This document shows, piece after piece, positions 35,521 to 43,653 of a stretch of 64,000 bases of DNA; positions within the stretch are counted from its first letter, which is position 1; the number at the start of each line of letters is the position of its first letter. The DNA comes from Muribaculaceae bacterium. GTDB lineage: Bacteria > Bacteroidota > Bacteroidia > Bacteroidales > Muribaculaceae. Both the position numbers and the translations under genes were made by a program. The stretch lies in assembly GCA_023663365.1 (NCBI GenBank), contig JAMPHP010000001.1, forward strand, positions 1,156,395-1,220,394, in the 5' to 3' direction. The notes under the pieces were generated by a model, which did no database searches, was not told where the DNA came from, and saw nothing but the letters and a program-made list of their open reading frames with translations.

Positions 35521-36405
35521 TCAGTCGATATATCGGCGGGTGATGTCGGAGTATGCTTCGATGCGGCGGTCGCGGAGGAAGGGCCACCAACGCCGCACTT
35601 GCTCGCTGCGGCTGAGGTCCACGGTCACTATCTTGGTCGCTTCATCGTCGTCGGGGGCTATGAAGGTGAACTCACCTTGCGGGCCGGCCACGAAACTTGT
35701 GCCCCAGAATGTGATGCCACGGGTCTGCCCGGAGGGGTCGGGTTCGTGCCCTACGCGGTTGACGGAGACCACGGGCAGGCCGTTTGCCACGGCGTGCGCG
35801 CGCTGGATTGTGACCCAAGCGTCGCGCTGGCGCTCCTGCTCGTCGGGTGTGTCGCTCGACTCCCATCCGATGGCGGTGGGGTAGATGAGGATTTCGGCTC
35901 CGGCGAGCGCCATGAGTCGGGCTGCTTCGGGGTACCACTGATCCCAGCATACGAGCACGCCAAGTCTGCCGAGCGAGGTGTCGATAGGCCTGAAGCCGAG
36001 GTCGCCCGGCGTGAAGTAGAATTTCTCGTAGTACGCAGGATCGTCGGGTATGTGCATCTTACGGTATTTACCGGCAATGGAACCATCGGTGTCGAATACT
36101 ACGGCAGTATTGTGATATAGCCCGGGGGCACGACGCTCAAAGAGCGATGTGACTATCACCACCGAACACTCACGAGCAAGATGCGAGTAGAAGTCGGTGA
36201 CTTCGCCCGGGATTGGCGTTGCCAGCGAGCAAAGCTCCACATGCTCGGTCTGGCAGAAGTAGAGCGAGTCGTGAAGCTCTTGGTTTACAATCATCTGCGC
36301 GCCGTCGGCGGCAAGGTTTCGTATTTTCTCGGCGATGCGCCTGCGGTTGTCGGCGATGTCGGCAGTGTTCTGTTGTTGAATTATACCTATGCGGAGTGTT
36401 TTCAT
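35521..36405 (-). CDS. aguB: N-carbamoylputrescine amidase (carbon-nitrogen hydrolase)
   Basis: 294-aa nitrilase-superfamily enzyme that turns N-carbamoylputrescine into putrescine, CO2 and ammonia. The catalytic triad is present: Glu in IVNQELHDSLYF near 43, Lys in KYRKMHIPDD near 119, Cys in VLVCWDQWYPEAARLM near 154. It is the second step after AguA. The two genes are on the same strand, but the MITE-like element at 36417-36581 fills the gap between them. Confidence 0.93.
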   Translation of the reverse strand: MKTLRIGIIQQQNTADIADNRRRIAEKIRNLAADGAQMIVNQELHDSLYFCQTEHVELCSLATPIPGEVTDFYSHLARECSVVIVTSLFERRAPGLYHNTAVVFDTDGSIAGKYRKMHIPDDPAYYEKFYFTPGDLGFRPIDTSLGRLGVLVCWDQWYPEAARLMALAGAEILIYPTAIGWESSDTPDEQERQRDAWVTIQRAHAVANGLPVVSVNRVGHEPDPSGQTRGITFWGTSFVAGPQGEFTFIAPDDDEATKIVTVDLSRSEQVRRWWPFLRDRRIEAYSDITRRYID

Positions 36406-36416
36406 TGCGTTAAGCC

Positions 36417-36581
36417 AGAGTATGTTTGGGTTTAACTGATGTTTATAATTAGGAGAGAAAAACGAGCATATTCTGAGATTGAATGAAAGAGTTATGGGGG
36501 TTCATAACGACTGAATGAAAGCTCGGAAGAGGCCGACTTTTCTCACTAAGTATTTCATTGAGTTAAATTCAAACATGCTCT
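36417..36581 (+). mobile_element. MITE-like palindromic element, copy 2, between aguA and aguB
   Basis: A 165-bp element with 21-bp terminal inverted repeats (left end AGAGTATGTTTGGGTTTAAC, right end, reverse complemented, AGAGCATGTTTGAATTTAAC; three mismatches over the full 21). The inner parts also pair, so a single strand would fold into a long hairpin, with GTTATG/CATAAC near the centre. There is no open frame. The right end touches the last base of the aguA stop codon and the left end lies 12 bases from the aguB ATG, so any leader of aguB is within the element. Confidence 0.85.
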
Positions 36582-37624
36582 CAGATGTTGAGTGTGCCTT
36601 GCGGCAGCTGCATGGTGGCGCAGTGCAGCGAGCCGTGCTGCCTGATCAGGGCGCGGCAGTCAATGGGTATTATTTCGTAGTCGGGCATGGCTGCGGCTAT
36701 TGCCATTTTGGCCATGAGGTCCTTCATCGGCTGATTGTAGACCGGCAGGAGTACGGCGCCATTCAAGATGAGGAAGTTGGCGTATGTCGCAGGCAAGCGG
36801 TGCCCGTCGTCGGGGTCGTAGATGGCGTCGGGAAGAGGCAGCTCTATGAGATGGTAGGGCTTCCCATCGGCGGTGCGAAGGTCGGTGAGCTGCATCCTCA
36901 TTGCCTCGAGGCACTGTCGGTGCGGGTCATCATCATCGTGGCAAGCGGTGAAGAAAATCACGTCGCCGGGAGGGGCCAGGCGCGCCAGGGTGTCGATGTG
37001 ACCGTCGGTGTCGTCGCCTTCAAGAGCTCCTTCGGTGAGCCATAGCACGCGCTTGATGCCGAGGTGTCGCCTGAGATACTCCTCGATGTTGTCGCGGCTC
37101 ATGTCGCCGTTTCGGTTGGGCGAGGTGAGGCAGTGCTCTGTGGTGAGCAAAGTGCCTTGACCGTCGCTCTCGATAGAGCCGCCCTCGAGGACGAAGCCGA
37201 GCTTGTTTGCTCTCGGCCCTGTGAACAGCCCACATTCCGACAGCACCGACGTGACGAGGTTGTCGCGGTCGGCAGCGAATTTAAGCCCCCATCCGTTGAA
37301 TTTGAAATCGTTGACGATTCGCTCTCCGTTCGTGCCTATGGTCACTATCGGGCCGTAGTCGCGTGTCCACGTATCGTTTGTGGGCACGGGTATGTATATC
37401 ACATTGTCGCGTGCGGGCCCTTTTGGCAGATACTTCTCGTCGGGTTCGTCGGGCCCTATAATCAGTACCTTGGCACGTGCTGCCGCAGCTTCTATTATGC
37501 CTGCGTAGCAGCAGTGAACCTCATCGAGCATGTAAGCCCAGTCGGTGCCGGCATGAGGCCAGGCCAATAGCACGGCATCGGCAGCCTCCCACTCGGCAGG
37601 CATGCGTTGGTGTATGTCGGTCAT
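36581..37624 (-). CDS. aguA: Agmatine deiminase
   Basis: 347-aa enzyme that converts agmatine to N-carbamoylputrescine and ammonia (peptidyl-arginine deiminase-like fold). MPAEWEAADAVLLAWPH at the start, RDYGPI near 85, FVLEGGSIESDGQGTLLTTEHCLT, the GDDTDGHIDTLARL acid/His segment and the catalytic Cys in HGSLHCATMQLPQG are all present. The ATG at 37624 overlaps the stop of the 79-aa gene (ATGA). The C-terminus ends at the MITE-like element. Confidence 0.94.
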   Translation of the reverse strand: MTDIHQRMPAEWEAADAVLLAWPHAGTDWAYMLDEVHCCYAGIIEAAAARAKVLIIGPDEPDEKYLPKGPARDNVIYIPVPTNDTWTRDYGPIVTIGTNGERIVNDFKFNGWGLKFAADRDNLVTSVLSECGLFTGPRANKLGFVLEGGSIESDGQGTLLTTEHCLTSPNRNGDMSRDNIEEYLRRHLGIKRVLWLTEGALEGDDTDGHIDTLARLAPPGDVIFFTACHDDDDPHRQCLEAMRMQLTDLRTADGKPYHLIELPLPDAIYDPDDGHRLPATYANFLILNGAVLLPVYNQPMKDLMAKMAIAAAMPDYEIIPIDCRALIRQHGSLHCATMQLPQGTLNI

Positions 37625-37860
37625 TCTATGTTGTCGTAGTCGTTTAAGCTCTCCCACACCGAGTTGCGGTCGCTGCAATATTCTTCGCAGAACTCTATGA
37701 ATCCGTTCTTTTCTGAAGTACCTTGCTCGCGGCAGTACTCTTTGTATGCTTTTCTCAACTCCGGGTCATCGACAAGCGAGCGCTTGAATTCCGCCTCAGC
37801 GATGTCGATACCCGGAGCTTCTTCTATGATTGATATGAAGAATTCGGTGATGTCGTTCAT
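37621..37860 (-). CDS. Small acidic protein, translationally coupled to aguA
   Basis: 79-aa protein, strongly acidic, with no signal peptide. It begins MNDITEFFISIIEEAPGIDI and contains DPELRKAYKEYCREQG and FIEFCEEYCSDRN. Three Cys in a short stretch could bind metal or form disulfides. I know of no domain for it. The stop overlaps the aguA start by four bases, so it is the first gene of the aguA-aguB operon, preceded by a TATATTTG box at 37889. It may be an accessory or regulatory subunit of polyamine metabolism, but this is context only. Confidence 0.7.
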   Translation of the reverse strand: MNDITEFFISIIEEAPGIDIAEAEFKRSLVDDPELRKAYKEYCREQGTSEKNGFIEFCEEYCSDRNSVWESLNDYDNIE

Positions 37861-37888
37861 TGGTGTGGTAAGAATAGGTTTTCGCGGC

Positions 37889-37896
37889 CAAATATA
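37889..37896 (-). promoter_or_regulatory. Putative -7 box for the 79-aa/aguA/aguB operon
   Basis: The minus strand reads TATATTTG (TAnnTTTG), 28 bases upstream of the ATG at 37860. No -33 element stands out. Confidence 0.45.
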
Positions 37897-38024
37897 TGAA
37901 TATTTAGGGCAATGGAGCATATTCCGCGCGTTAAAGAAACTTAATGCCTGTACATCCAAAACAATTGCAGGCGCTAAAATGTTGATATTTTGTATAATTG
38001 TCGTACTTAATTGCACATCGCACT

Positions 38025-38639
38025 ATGAAGAATTTATTCGCACTTATGCTTTTAGCTCTGGTAATGACCGGGTGCAGCCCATTTTCACTCGTCAACAGCG
38101 AGACATACAACGATGCCGACCTTGCCGACTACCGTACATTCCGTATCGTGACACCTGCCGACGGACATCTGCCGCCCGGCATGGAGATGGTCACATACTA
38201 TAATATAGCGGCGGCCATTCGCGAGCAGATGCTTGAGCGAGGCTACACCGAGAGCCCGACCGCGCCTTTGCTGATCAACATTGGCCTCACCGTGCATCGC
38301 GAGATAGCCACCGAGCCCGCCCTGCCGCCGGGATATATGCCTTATTCAGGACCGTACTTCAACGGTTATTACCCCTACTTCATGTATCCGCGCAGCGCAT
38401 ACTGGGGCTCATACTATGCCAACGCACGCGTAATCACCGGAATATACAAGGAAGGCGTGCTCACCATGGATATGGTGGACATGAAGCGCAAGCTGCCGCT
38501 CTTCTCAGCCTCCGTGGCTACTATTCTCGAGGGCGGCGACTCACAGTTCCGCAATCTCAAAGGCATAGCCGAAGCCGTCAGCACGCTATTCTCCCGCTAC
38601 CCAGTGCCCTTGCTGCCGCAGTACAGCAGAGGAAAGTGA
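38025..38639 (+). CDS. DUF4136 family lipoprotein
   Basis: 204-aa lipoprotein: signal peptide MKNLFALMLLALVMTGC with lipobox VMTGC (Cys17). The mature part has the YRTFRIV opening strand of the DUF4136 fold near 33-39, then an APLLINIGLTVHRE strand. The middle carries a Tyr/Pro/Gly-rich stretch (PPGYMPYSGPYFNGYYPYF). The ATG at 38025 is preferred to the upstream one because it starts the signal peptide. Envelope role unknown. A terminator follows at 38666. Confidence 0.8.
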   Translation: MKNLFALMLLALVMTGCSPFSLVNSETYNDADLADYRTFRIVTPADGHLPPGMEMVTYYNIAAAIREQMLERGYTESPTAPLLINIGLTVHREIATEPALPPGYMPYSGPYFNGYYPYFMYPRSAYWGSYYANARVITGIYKEGVLTMDMVDMKRKLPLFSASVATILEGGDSQFRNLKGIAEAVSTLFSRYPVPLLPQYSRGK

Positions 38640-38665
38640 AAAGACCATAATACAAAGATAATGTC

Positions 38666-38698
38666 GAGAGCCGGGCCAAATAAATTTGCTCGGCTCTC
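38666..38698 (+). terminator. Terminator hairpin after the DUF4136 gene
   Basis: GAGAGCCG (38666-38673) pairs with CGGCTCTC (38691-38698), with GC/GC extending the stem. The loop contains the -33 element of the hisS promoter. Confidence 0.7.
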
Positions 38699-38716
38699 TA
38701 CTTATTTGTATTTTTG
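38685..38716 (+). promoter_or_regulatory. hisS promoter
   Basis: TTTG at 38685-38688, a 20-base spacer and TATTTTTG at 38709-38716 match the Bacteroidetes consensus. The ATG at 38742 is 25 bases downstream. The -33 box lies in the loop of the preceding terminator. Confidence 0.75.
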
Positions 38717-38741
38717 CACTCTGAAAATACAAAGCATAGCA

Positions 38742-40103
38742 ATGGCACAGAAACCAACCACACCAAAAGGCACACGCGATTTCTCGCCCGTAGAGATGGC
38801 GAGGCGCAACTATATCTTCGACACTATCCGCGAGGTATTCCGCCTCTTCGGCTTCCGCCAGATCGAGACTCCGGCCATGGAGAACCTTTCGACCCTCATG
38901 GGTAAATATGGCGAGGAAGGCGACAAACTGCTTTTCAAGATACTAAACTCCGGCGATTACCTCAAGGGAGTCGACAATACTCTCATCGAGCAACACGACA
39001 CCGTGCGGCTGGCAACCAAGCTCTGCGACAGAGGACTCCGCTACGACCTCACCGTGCCCTTCGCACGCTTTGTGGTGCAGCATCGCGATGAAATCCAACT
39101 GCCTTTCAAGCGCTTTCAGATTCAGCCCGTTTGGCGTGCCGACCGTCCTCAGAAAGGCCGCTACCGTGAGTTCTACCAGTGTGATGCTGATGTCGTAGGA
39201 TCCACATCCCTGCTCAACGAGATTGAGCTCCTGCAGATGGAGGACCTCGTGTTCGACCGTCTTGGCATACGTGTGGCCATAAAGCTAAACAACCGCAAAA
39301 TCCTCGCAGGTATTGCCGAGCTCATCGGCGAGCCCGACAAGCTGATCGACATCACAGTCGCCATCGACAAGATTGATAAGATCGGCATCGAGAAGGTAAA
39401 TGAAGAGCTTATCGAGCGTGGCCTCGCTCCGGATGCCGTGGCAGCTCTGCGTCCTATCCTCGAGATCGACGGCAGCGGTGCCGAGCGCATCGAAGCCCTG
39501 GCGCGCCTGCTTGCTCCGAGCGAAGTCGGCACCAAGGGTGTGGAAGAGCTGCGCACCGTCTACGAAGGCGCTCTGGCACTCGGTCTGAAAGCCGACCTCG
39601 ATGTGGATGTGTCGCTGGCACGCGGCCTCAACTACTACACAGGTACCATAATTGAAGTGAAGGCCCTCGACACCGAGATGGGTAGCATCTCGGGCGGTGG
39701 ACGCTACGACAACCTCACCGGCGTATTCGGTATGGACGGTCTCTCGGGCGTGGGTATATCATTCGGCGCCGACCGTATCTACGACGTTCTCCTCGCACTC
39801 GACCTCTTCCCCTCCGATGCATCGGCCGCCACTCGTGTGCTCTTCGCAAACTTCGGCGATGCCGAAGCCGCATCGTCGCTCGCGCTGGCTAAAGAGCTGC
39901 GCGCACAGGGTATATCTGCCGAGGTATATCCCGATGCAGCCAAGATGAAAAAGCAGATTGGCTATGCCAATGCCATGGCCGTGCCTTTCTTTGCCATGAT
40001 AGGCGAGTCGGAACTTGCCGACGGCACTGTCACTGTCAAGGACATGGCCACCGGCACGCAAAGCACAGTGGCACGAGCCGAGCTCGCCGCCATCGTGAAA
40101 TAG
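38742..40103 (+). CDS. hisS: Histidyl-tRNA synthetase
   Basis: 453-aa class II synthetase that charges tRNA-His. Motif 1-like region [14 protein letters not shown] (9-22), [13 protein letters not shown], motif 2 [32 protein letters not shown], and the histidine-specific segments [15 protein letters not shown] and [14 protein letters not shown] are all present. A C-terminal anticodon-binding domain starts near 360 ([11 protein letters not shown]). The start at 38742 was chosen because it begins at [15 protein letters not shown] longer frame upstream is open but includes the promoter. Confidence 0.97.
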   Translation: MAQKPTTPKGTRDFSPVEMARRNYIFDTIREVFRLFGFRQIETPAMENLSTLMGKYGEEGDKLLFKILNSGDYLKGVDNTLIEQHDTVRLATKLCDRGLRYDLTVPFARFVVQHRDEIQLPFKRFQIQPVWRADRPQKGRYREFYQCDADVVGSTSLLNEIELLQMEDLVFDRLGIRVAIKLNNRKILAGIAELIGEPDKLIDITVAIDKIDKIGIEKVNEELIERGLAPDAVAALRPILEIDGSGAERIEALARLLAPSEVGTKGVEELRTVYEGALALGLKADLDVDVSLARGLNYYTGTIIEVKALDTEMGSISGGGRYDNLTGVFGMDGLSGVGISFGADRIYDVLLALDLFPSDASAATRVLFANFGDAEAASSLALAKELRAQGISAEVYPDAAKMKKQIGYANAMAVPFFAMIGESELADGTVTVKDMATGTQSTVARAELAAIVK

Positions 40104-40124
40104 TCTTACTCAACAATAAGAGCG

Positions 40125-40160
40125 CGCAGCCACGCAATAATTCTGCCGGGGCTGCGTTTT
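40125..40160 (+). terminator. Terminator after hisS
   Basis: CGCAGCC (40125-40131) pairs with GGCTGCG (40150-40156), followed by TTTT. Confidence 0.7.
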
Positions 40161-40192
40161 ATATATAAATCAATCAGAAACTCTCGAACGAT

Positions 40193-40873
40193 ATGAAACG
40201 TTTCTTCCTCCTCGCCGTGCTTTGCGCAGTCTTTGGCGGCATCATCACACCGGCAGCCAAGGCTGCCGACAATGAAGACCGCAGTACAGCTCCCATGTGG
40301 GGCATCCGTGCCGCCATCGATTTCAACCTTCCCGGTAAGTGGCGTGGCGATGCCGGTTCTGTCAAGATGTACGGCAACGGCTATGGCTTCACTATCGGAG
40401 CTGTGTACAACGTTTTCCTCGGCCGCGGTTTCTTTCTCGAGCCGGGCGTATCGTTCTTCTACGACTCTTACCGCTACGACGACCTTGTTATCACCAACGA
40501 TTCGGGCGAAGCCATAAAAAAAGACCCCTCGCTCTACAAGGCCGGTATACGCGTGCCCGTGCTCGTCGGCTATGCTTTCGACATCACCGACCGATTTGCG
40601 ATGACAGTATACACCGGCCCGGAGTTGAGCTACGCTTTTGCCGGAAAGGTAAATCTTGGCGACGCCGAGGAGGATGCCGAAGGAGCGATCGACCTCTTCG
40701 GGTCCAATGGCACCCAGCGCCGCGTCGACTGCGCGTGGCGCATAGGTGTAGGCTTTCCTATCTCCAACTTCCTTCTCAGCATCGACGGCGCCATCGGTAT
40801 GACCGATTTGCTCCGAGGCCCGATGGCGTTCCGCGAGAACCGCCTCAGCATAGGGCTCACATATTATTTCTGA
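40193..40873 (+). CDS. Outer-membrane beta-barrel protein
   Basis: 226-aa exported protein: signal peptide (about 1-23, ending PAAKAAD), then alternating strands with aromatic girdle residues and a final LSIGLTYYF, the terminal-Phe signature recognised by the BAM machine. It resembles the PorT/OmpW-like small barrels (outer membrane beta-barrel family) common in Bacteroidetes. The last 17 bases overlap the convergent dus gene. The cargo or role is unknown. Confidence 0.85.
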   Translation: MKRFFLLAVLCAVFGGIITPAAKAADNEDRSTAPMWGIRAAIDFNLPGKWRGDAGSVKMYGNGYGFTIGAVYNVFLGRGFFLEPGVSFFYDSYRYDDLVITNDSGEAIKKDPSLYKAGIRVPVLVGYAFDITDRFAMTVYTGPELSYAFAGKVNLGDAEEDAEGAIDLFGSNGTQRRVDCAWRIGVGFPISNFLLSIDGAIGMTDLLRGPMAFRENRLSIGLTYYF

Positions 40874-41813
40874 GCTCGGCCACGGCGGCGCGATAAGCCT
40901 CGAGGTGCTTTGCCTTGACGATTTTCTTCACGAGGCGACGCTCGAAGTTGCAGCCGAAATATTCCCACAAAGGCTTTATTTTTGAAAGCACCTGAGCATC
41001 GCCGCAAAGGGTAGAGGAGTAGTGGCTGAGTATGCTGTCGTGCAGCTCGAGCAGAGTGCTTCGCCTCCTTTGTACCGACCACTCGGCACTTTCACGCCAC
41101 TCAGCCATGAGCGAGGGGCGCATGAGCAGACCTCGCCCCACCATCACACCGGCAAGCGTGGGGAAGCGCTGCAGCATAGTGTCGATGTCGGCCGGCGAGC
41201 AGATGTCGCCGTTGATTACCACCGGATGCGCCGAGGCCTCGATGAAGCGTGCGGCCTCATCGAAGTCGGGCGTGCCGCCGTACTGCTGCGCGGCAGTGCG
41301 CGGGTGCAGCACGATACGGCTCAGTGGCATTTCGGCCAATATGTCGGCAATGCCCGGCCACTCTGTGCTCTCGTTCACACCGAGGCGCATTTTCACAGAG
41401 AACGAAATCCCCTGTGCAGCATATCTCTCCATCACGCGCGCTATCGCTGCGAGTTCGCTCCGGCGCCCTATAAGCCCGGCTCCACGACCGCGCTTAACCT
41501 GCGGTGCGAAGGGGCAGCCCATGTTGATGTCGATGCACTTGGCTCCGGCATCGGCCAGAGTGCCTGTCAAAAGCTCTGCTTCGGCTCCATCGGCCGGAAG
41601 TATCTGCTGCACAAGCGTGGTGCCGGGGAGCAGGGGCGAAGTGGCATCGCGCAGGTCGCGGGCACGCACGCATCCGCCCTCCACGCGCACGAAGGGCGTG
41701 TAGTAGATGAGCGGCGCCGAAGCACCGTAGAGGGCTGAGTGGTAATGCCGCCATGGAGCTTCGGTATAGCCCTGGAGCGGTGCTGCGAGCAGCATGACAG
41801 ATGCCTTGTTCAT
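40857..41813 (-). CDS. dus: tRNA-dihydrouridine synthase
   Basis: 318-aa FMN enzyme that reduces uridine to dihydrouridine in tRNA. LAAPLQGYTEAPWRHYH (9-25) is the FMN-binding opening, KCIDINMGCPFAPQVKRGRGAGL carries the catalytic Cys in GCP, FSVKMRLGVNE and VLHPRTAAQQYGG follow, and NGDICSPAD and GVMVGRGLL close the FMN site. Which uridine it modifies cannot be told. It overlaps the barrel gene by 17 bases (convergent). Its own promoter is at 41836-41843. Confidence 0.93.
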   Translation of the reverse strand: MNKASVMLLAAPLQGYTEAPWRHYHSALYGASAPLIYYTPFVRVEGGCVRARDLRDATSPLLPGTTLVQQILPADGAEAELLTGTLADAGAKCIDINMGCPFAPQVKRGRGAGLIGRRSELAAIARVMERYAAQGISFSVKMRLGVNESTEWPGIADILAEMPLSRIVLHPRTAAQQYGGTPDFDEAARFIEASAHPVVINGDICSPADIDTMLQRFPTLAGVMVGRGLLMRPSLMAEWRESAEWSVQRRRSTLLELHDSILSHYSSTLCGDAQVLSKIKPLWEYFGCNFERRLVKKIVKAKHLEAYRAAVAELRNNM

Positions 41814-41835
41814 AGCGATGGATTGATTTCTATGG

Positions 41836-41843
41836 CAAAATTA
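41836..41843 (-). promoter_or_regulatory. Putative -7 box for dus
   Basis: The minus strand reads TAATTTTG, 22 bases upstream of the dus ATG. It lies back to back with an identical box for the GT2 gene at 41867-41874. Confidence 0.55.
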
Positions 41844-41866
41844 CGCAAAATCTCGTTGATTTTGTC

Positions 41867-41874
41867 TAATTTTG
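41867..41874 (+). promoter_or_regulatory. Putative -7 box for the GT2 gene
   Basis: TAATTTTG, 22 bases upstream of the ATG at 41897; divergent from the dus box. Confidence 0.55.
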
Positions 41875-41896
41875 CGAAAACACAGCATCCCGCACT

Positions 41897-42934
41897 ATGG
41901 ATAAAAAGGAAACGGCGCCGGTAGTATCGGTGATAATGCCCGTGTACAATGCCCGGGACTACCTTGCCGAGTCGGTCGGCTCGGTGCTATCGCAGACATA
42001 CCGCCACTTTGAGCTCATATGCTTCGACGATGCTTCGCCCGACACATCCGGCGAAATCCTCGATGCCTATGCCGCAAGCGACGCGCGCGTGCGGGTGATT
42101 CACTCTGCCGTGAATGTGAAGCAGGGCGGTGGGCGAAATCGTGCCATAGCGCAGGCACGAGGCCGATATGTGCTCTTCCTCGATGCCGATGACCGCCTTG
42201 CGCCCGAGGCGATAGAGCGCTGCGTGGCCGCCGCCGATAGAGCCGAGGCCGAAGCGGTCTTTTTCGACTATCTCGCTTTCGCCCCGGGCGAGGGTAGGAC
42301 CGACCTTGTGTGCCAGCTTGGGCCCGACGCTTCCATGCTGCCGGTGGCGGAGCTGCGCAAGCGTGTGGTGCAGCGCACGGCGCCGGTGTGGAGCGCGATG
42401 TATGCCCGCGAACTTTTCGCCCGCTGCGGCCTCGCTTTCCCCGAAGGTGTATTCTATGAGGACAATGCCATCACCCTGGCGTTGCAGCTTTCGGCAGCTC
42501 GCCCTGTCAAAATCGACGGCGCACTATACCACTATCGATGCGAGGGCGCGTCGGTGACACGCAGCAGCGACAATCCGCGCTTCTTCGACCGCATTGCGTC
42601 TGCCGAGACACTGATGGGCCATCTGCGCCGACTCGGCATCTACGAGGAGCCGGCTCTCCGTGCCGACATCGACTGGCTCTTCGTAAACCAATACCTCATC
42701 CACACCGTATTCGGGGCTATATACCGCTTCAGCAGAGTGCAGCGCCATGAGATAGCCAAGGTGCGCAAAGGCGTGCGGGCCTACGTGCCGCACTTCCGCA
42801 GCCTGCCGGGCTACAGACGGCTGCCCGTCGGAGCCAAAGTAAAAATTGAGACGCACCTGCTGATGCCGGGGCTCATCAAAGCACTATCGCGGGCAAACCG
42901 CGCCCTGCACAGGCATCTTCCTAAAAAGAAATAA
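41897..42934 (+). CDS. Glycosyltransferase family 2 protein
   Basis: 345-aa GT-A enzyme. VVSVIMPVYNARDYLAESVGS (8-28), ICFDDASPDTSGEIL, QGGGRNRAIAQARGRYVLFLDADD with the metal-binding DADD near 97. A basic C-terminal helix region ends in HLPKKK, suggesting membrane association. It stands away from the polysaccharide locus with its own promoter, so it may serve another glycan such as LPS core or protein O-glycosylation. Substrates are unknown. Confidence 0.87.
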   Translation: MDKKETAPVVSVIMPVYNARDYLAESVGSVLSQTYRHFELICFDDASPDTSGEILDAYAASDARVRVIHSAVNVKQGGGRNRAIAQARGRYVLFLDADDRLAPEAIERCVAAADRAEAEAVFFDYLAFAPGEGRTDLVCQLGPDASMLPVAELRKRVVQRTAPVWSAMYARELFARCGLAFPEGVFYEDNAITLALQLSAARPVKIDGALYHYRCEGASVTRSSDNPRFFDRIASAETLMGHLRRLGIYEEPALRADIDWLFVNQYLIHTVFGAIYRFSRVQRHEIAKVRKGVRAYVPHFRSLPGYRRLPVGAKVKIETHLLMPGLIKALSRANRALHRHLPKKK

Positions 42935-42942
42935 CATCACCA

Positions 42943-43653
42943 ATGAGAGCAATTCATCGCATACGCAGCATCATGAACAGCATGGTGTTCATCCTCTCGG
43001 CAACACTGATAGTGTGGATTTCGGCCGATACCTTCCGCAATGTGGAATTTATGCAGAGCAGTTCGTATATGCGCTTCCAGCTTTGGGTGTGTATATTCTT
43101 CATCGTCGATTTCTTTGTGGAGCTCGGCTTCGCCAAGAACCGATGGCGCTACGTGGGGCATAGATTTATTTTCCTGCTTCTTTCCATACCTTACCTCAAT
43201 CTGCTGAGCCTTACAGATATAAGCATTAGTCACGACGCTCTCTACTTCCTGCGCTTCATCCCTCTGGCACGCGGTGCCCTGGCGCTGTCGATCGTGATTG
43301 GCTATCTGTCGTCGAATGCCGTGACGAGCCTTCTGATGTCGTATATCGTGATTATGATTATGGTCACCTATTTCTGTTCGCTCATCTTCTTTCAGTGCGA
43401 GCACGGAGTCAACCCCGACATCCACACCTACTGGACTGCTCTCTGGTGGACTGCGATGAATCTCACCACCGTAGGCAGTGCGATACAGCCCGTGACGGTT
43501 GCGGGGCGCATCATAGCCGTGGCGCTGCCTATATGCGGCATGATTATGTTCCCGCTTTTCACGGTGTATCTTACCAACTATGTGACGGGTATGCTCAAGA
43601 GCAAGACCACCGTCGCCGCCGACAATACACACACCGATGGAAGCGCTTCGTGA
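42943..43653 (+). CDS. Ion channel-like protein (potassium channel family)
   Basis: 236-aa membrane protein with about six hydrophobic segments, the last two flanking a pore loop. The pore helix and filter read WTALWWTAMNLTTVGSAIQP (around 162-181). Potassium channels have TVGYG here; this protein has TTVGSA, so the Tyr-Gly pair of the filter is missing and ion selectivity may be altered or lost. No cytoplasmic RCK domain is fused. The stop lies inside the next gene by 17 bases, which couples it to the urea transporter. Confidence 0.75.
   Translation: MRAIHRIRSIMNSMVFILSATLIVWISADTFRNVEFMQSSSYMRFQLWVCIFFIVDFFVELGFAKNRWRYVGHRFIFLLLSIPYLNLLSLTDISISHDALYFLRFIPLARGALALSIVIGYLSSNAVTSLLMSYIVIMIMVTYFCSLIFFQCEHGVNPDIHTYWTALWWTAMNLTTVGSAIQPVTVAGRIIAVALPICGMIMFPLFTVYLTNYVTGMLKSKTTVAADNTHTDGSAS

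Noticed and set aside
30363..36581. The pair of repeats as ends of a composite transposon or an IS.
   Set aside because: There is no transposase between or beside them, and each copy alone has its own terminal inverted repeats, so they are better seen as separate small elements.
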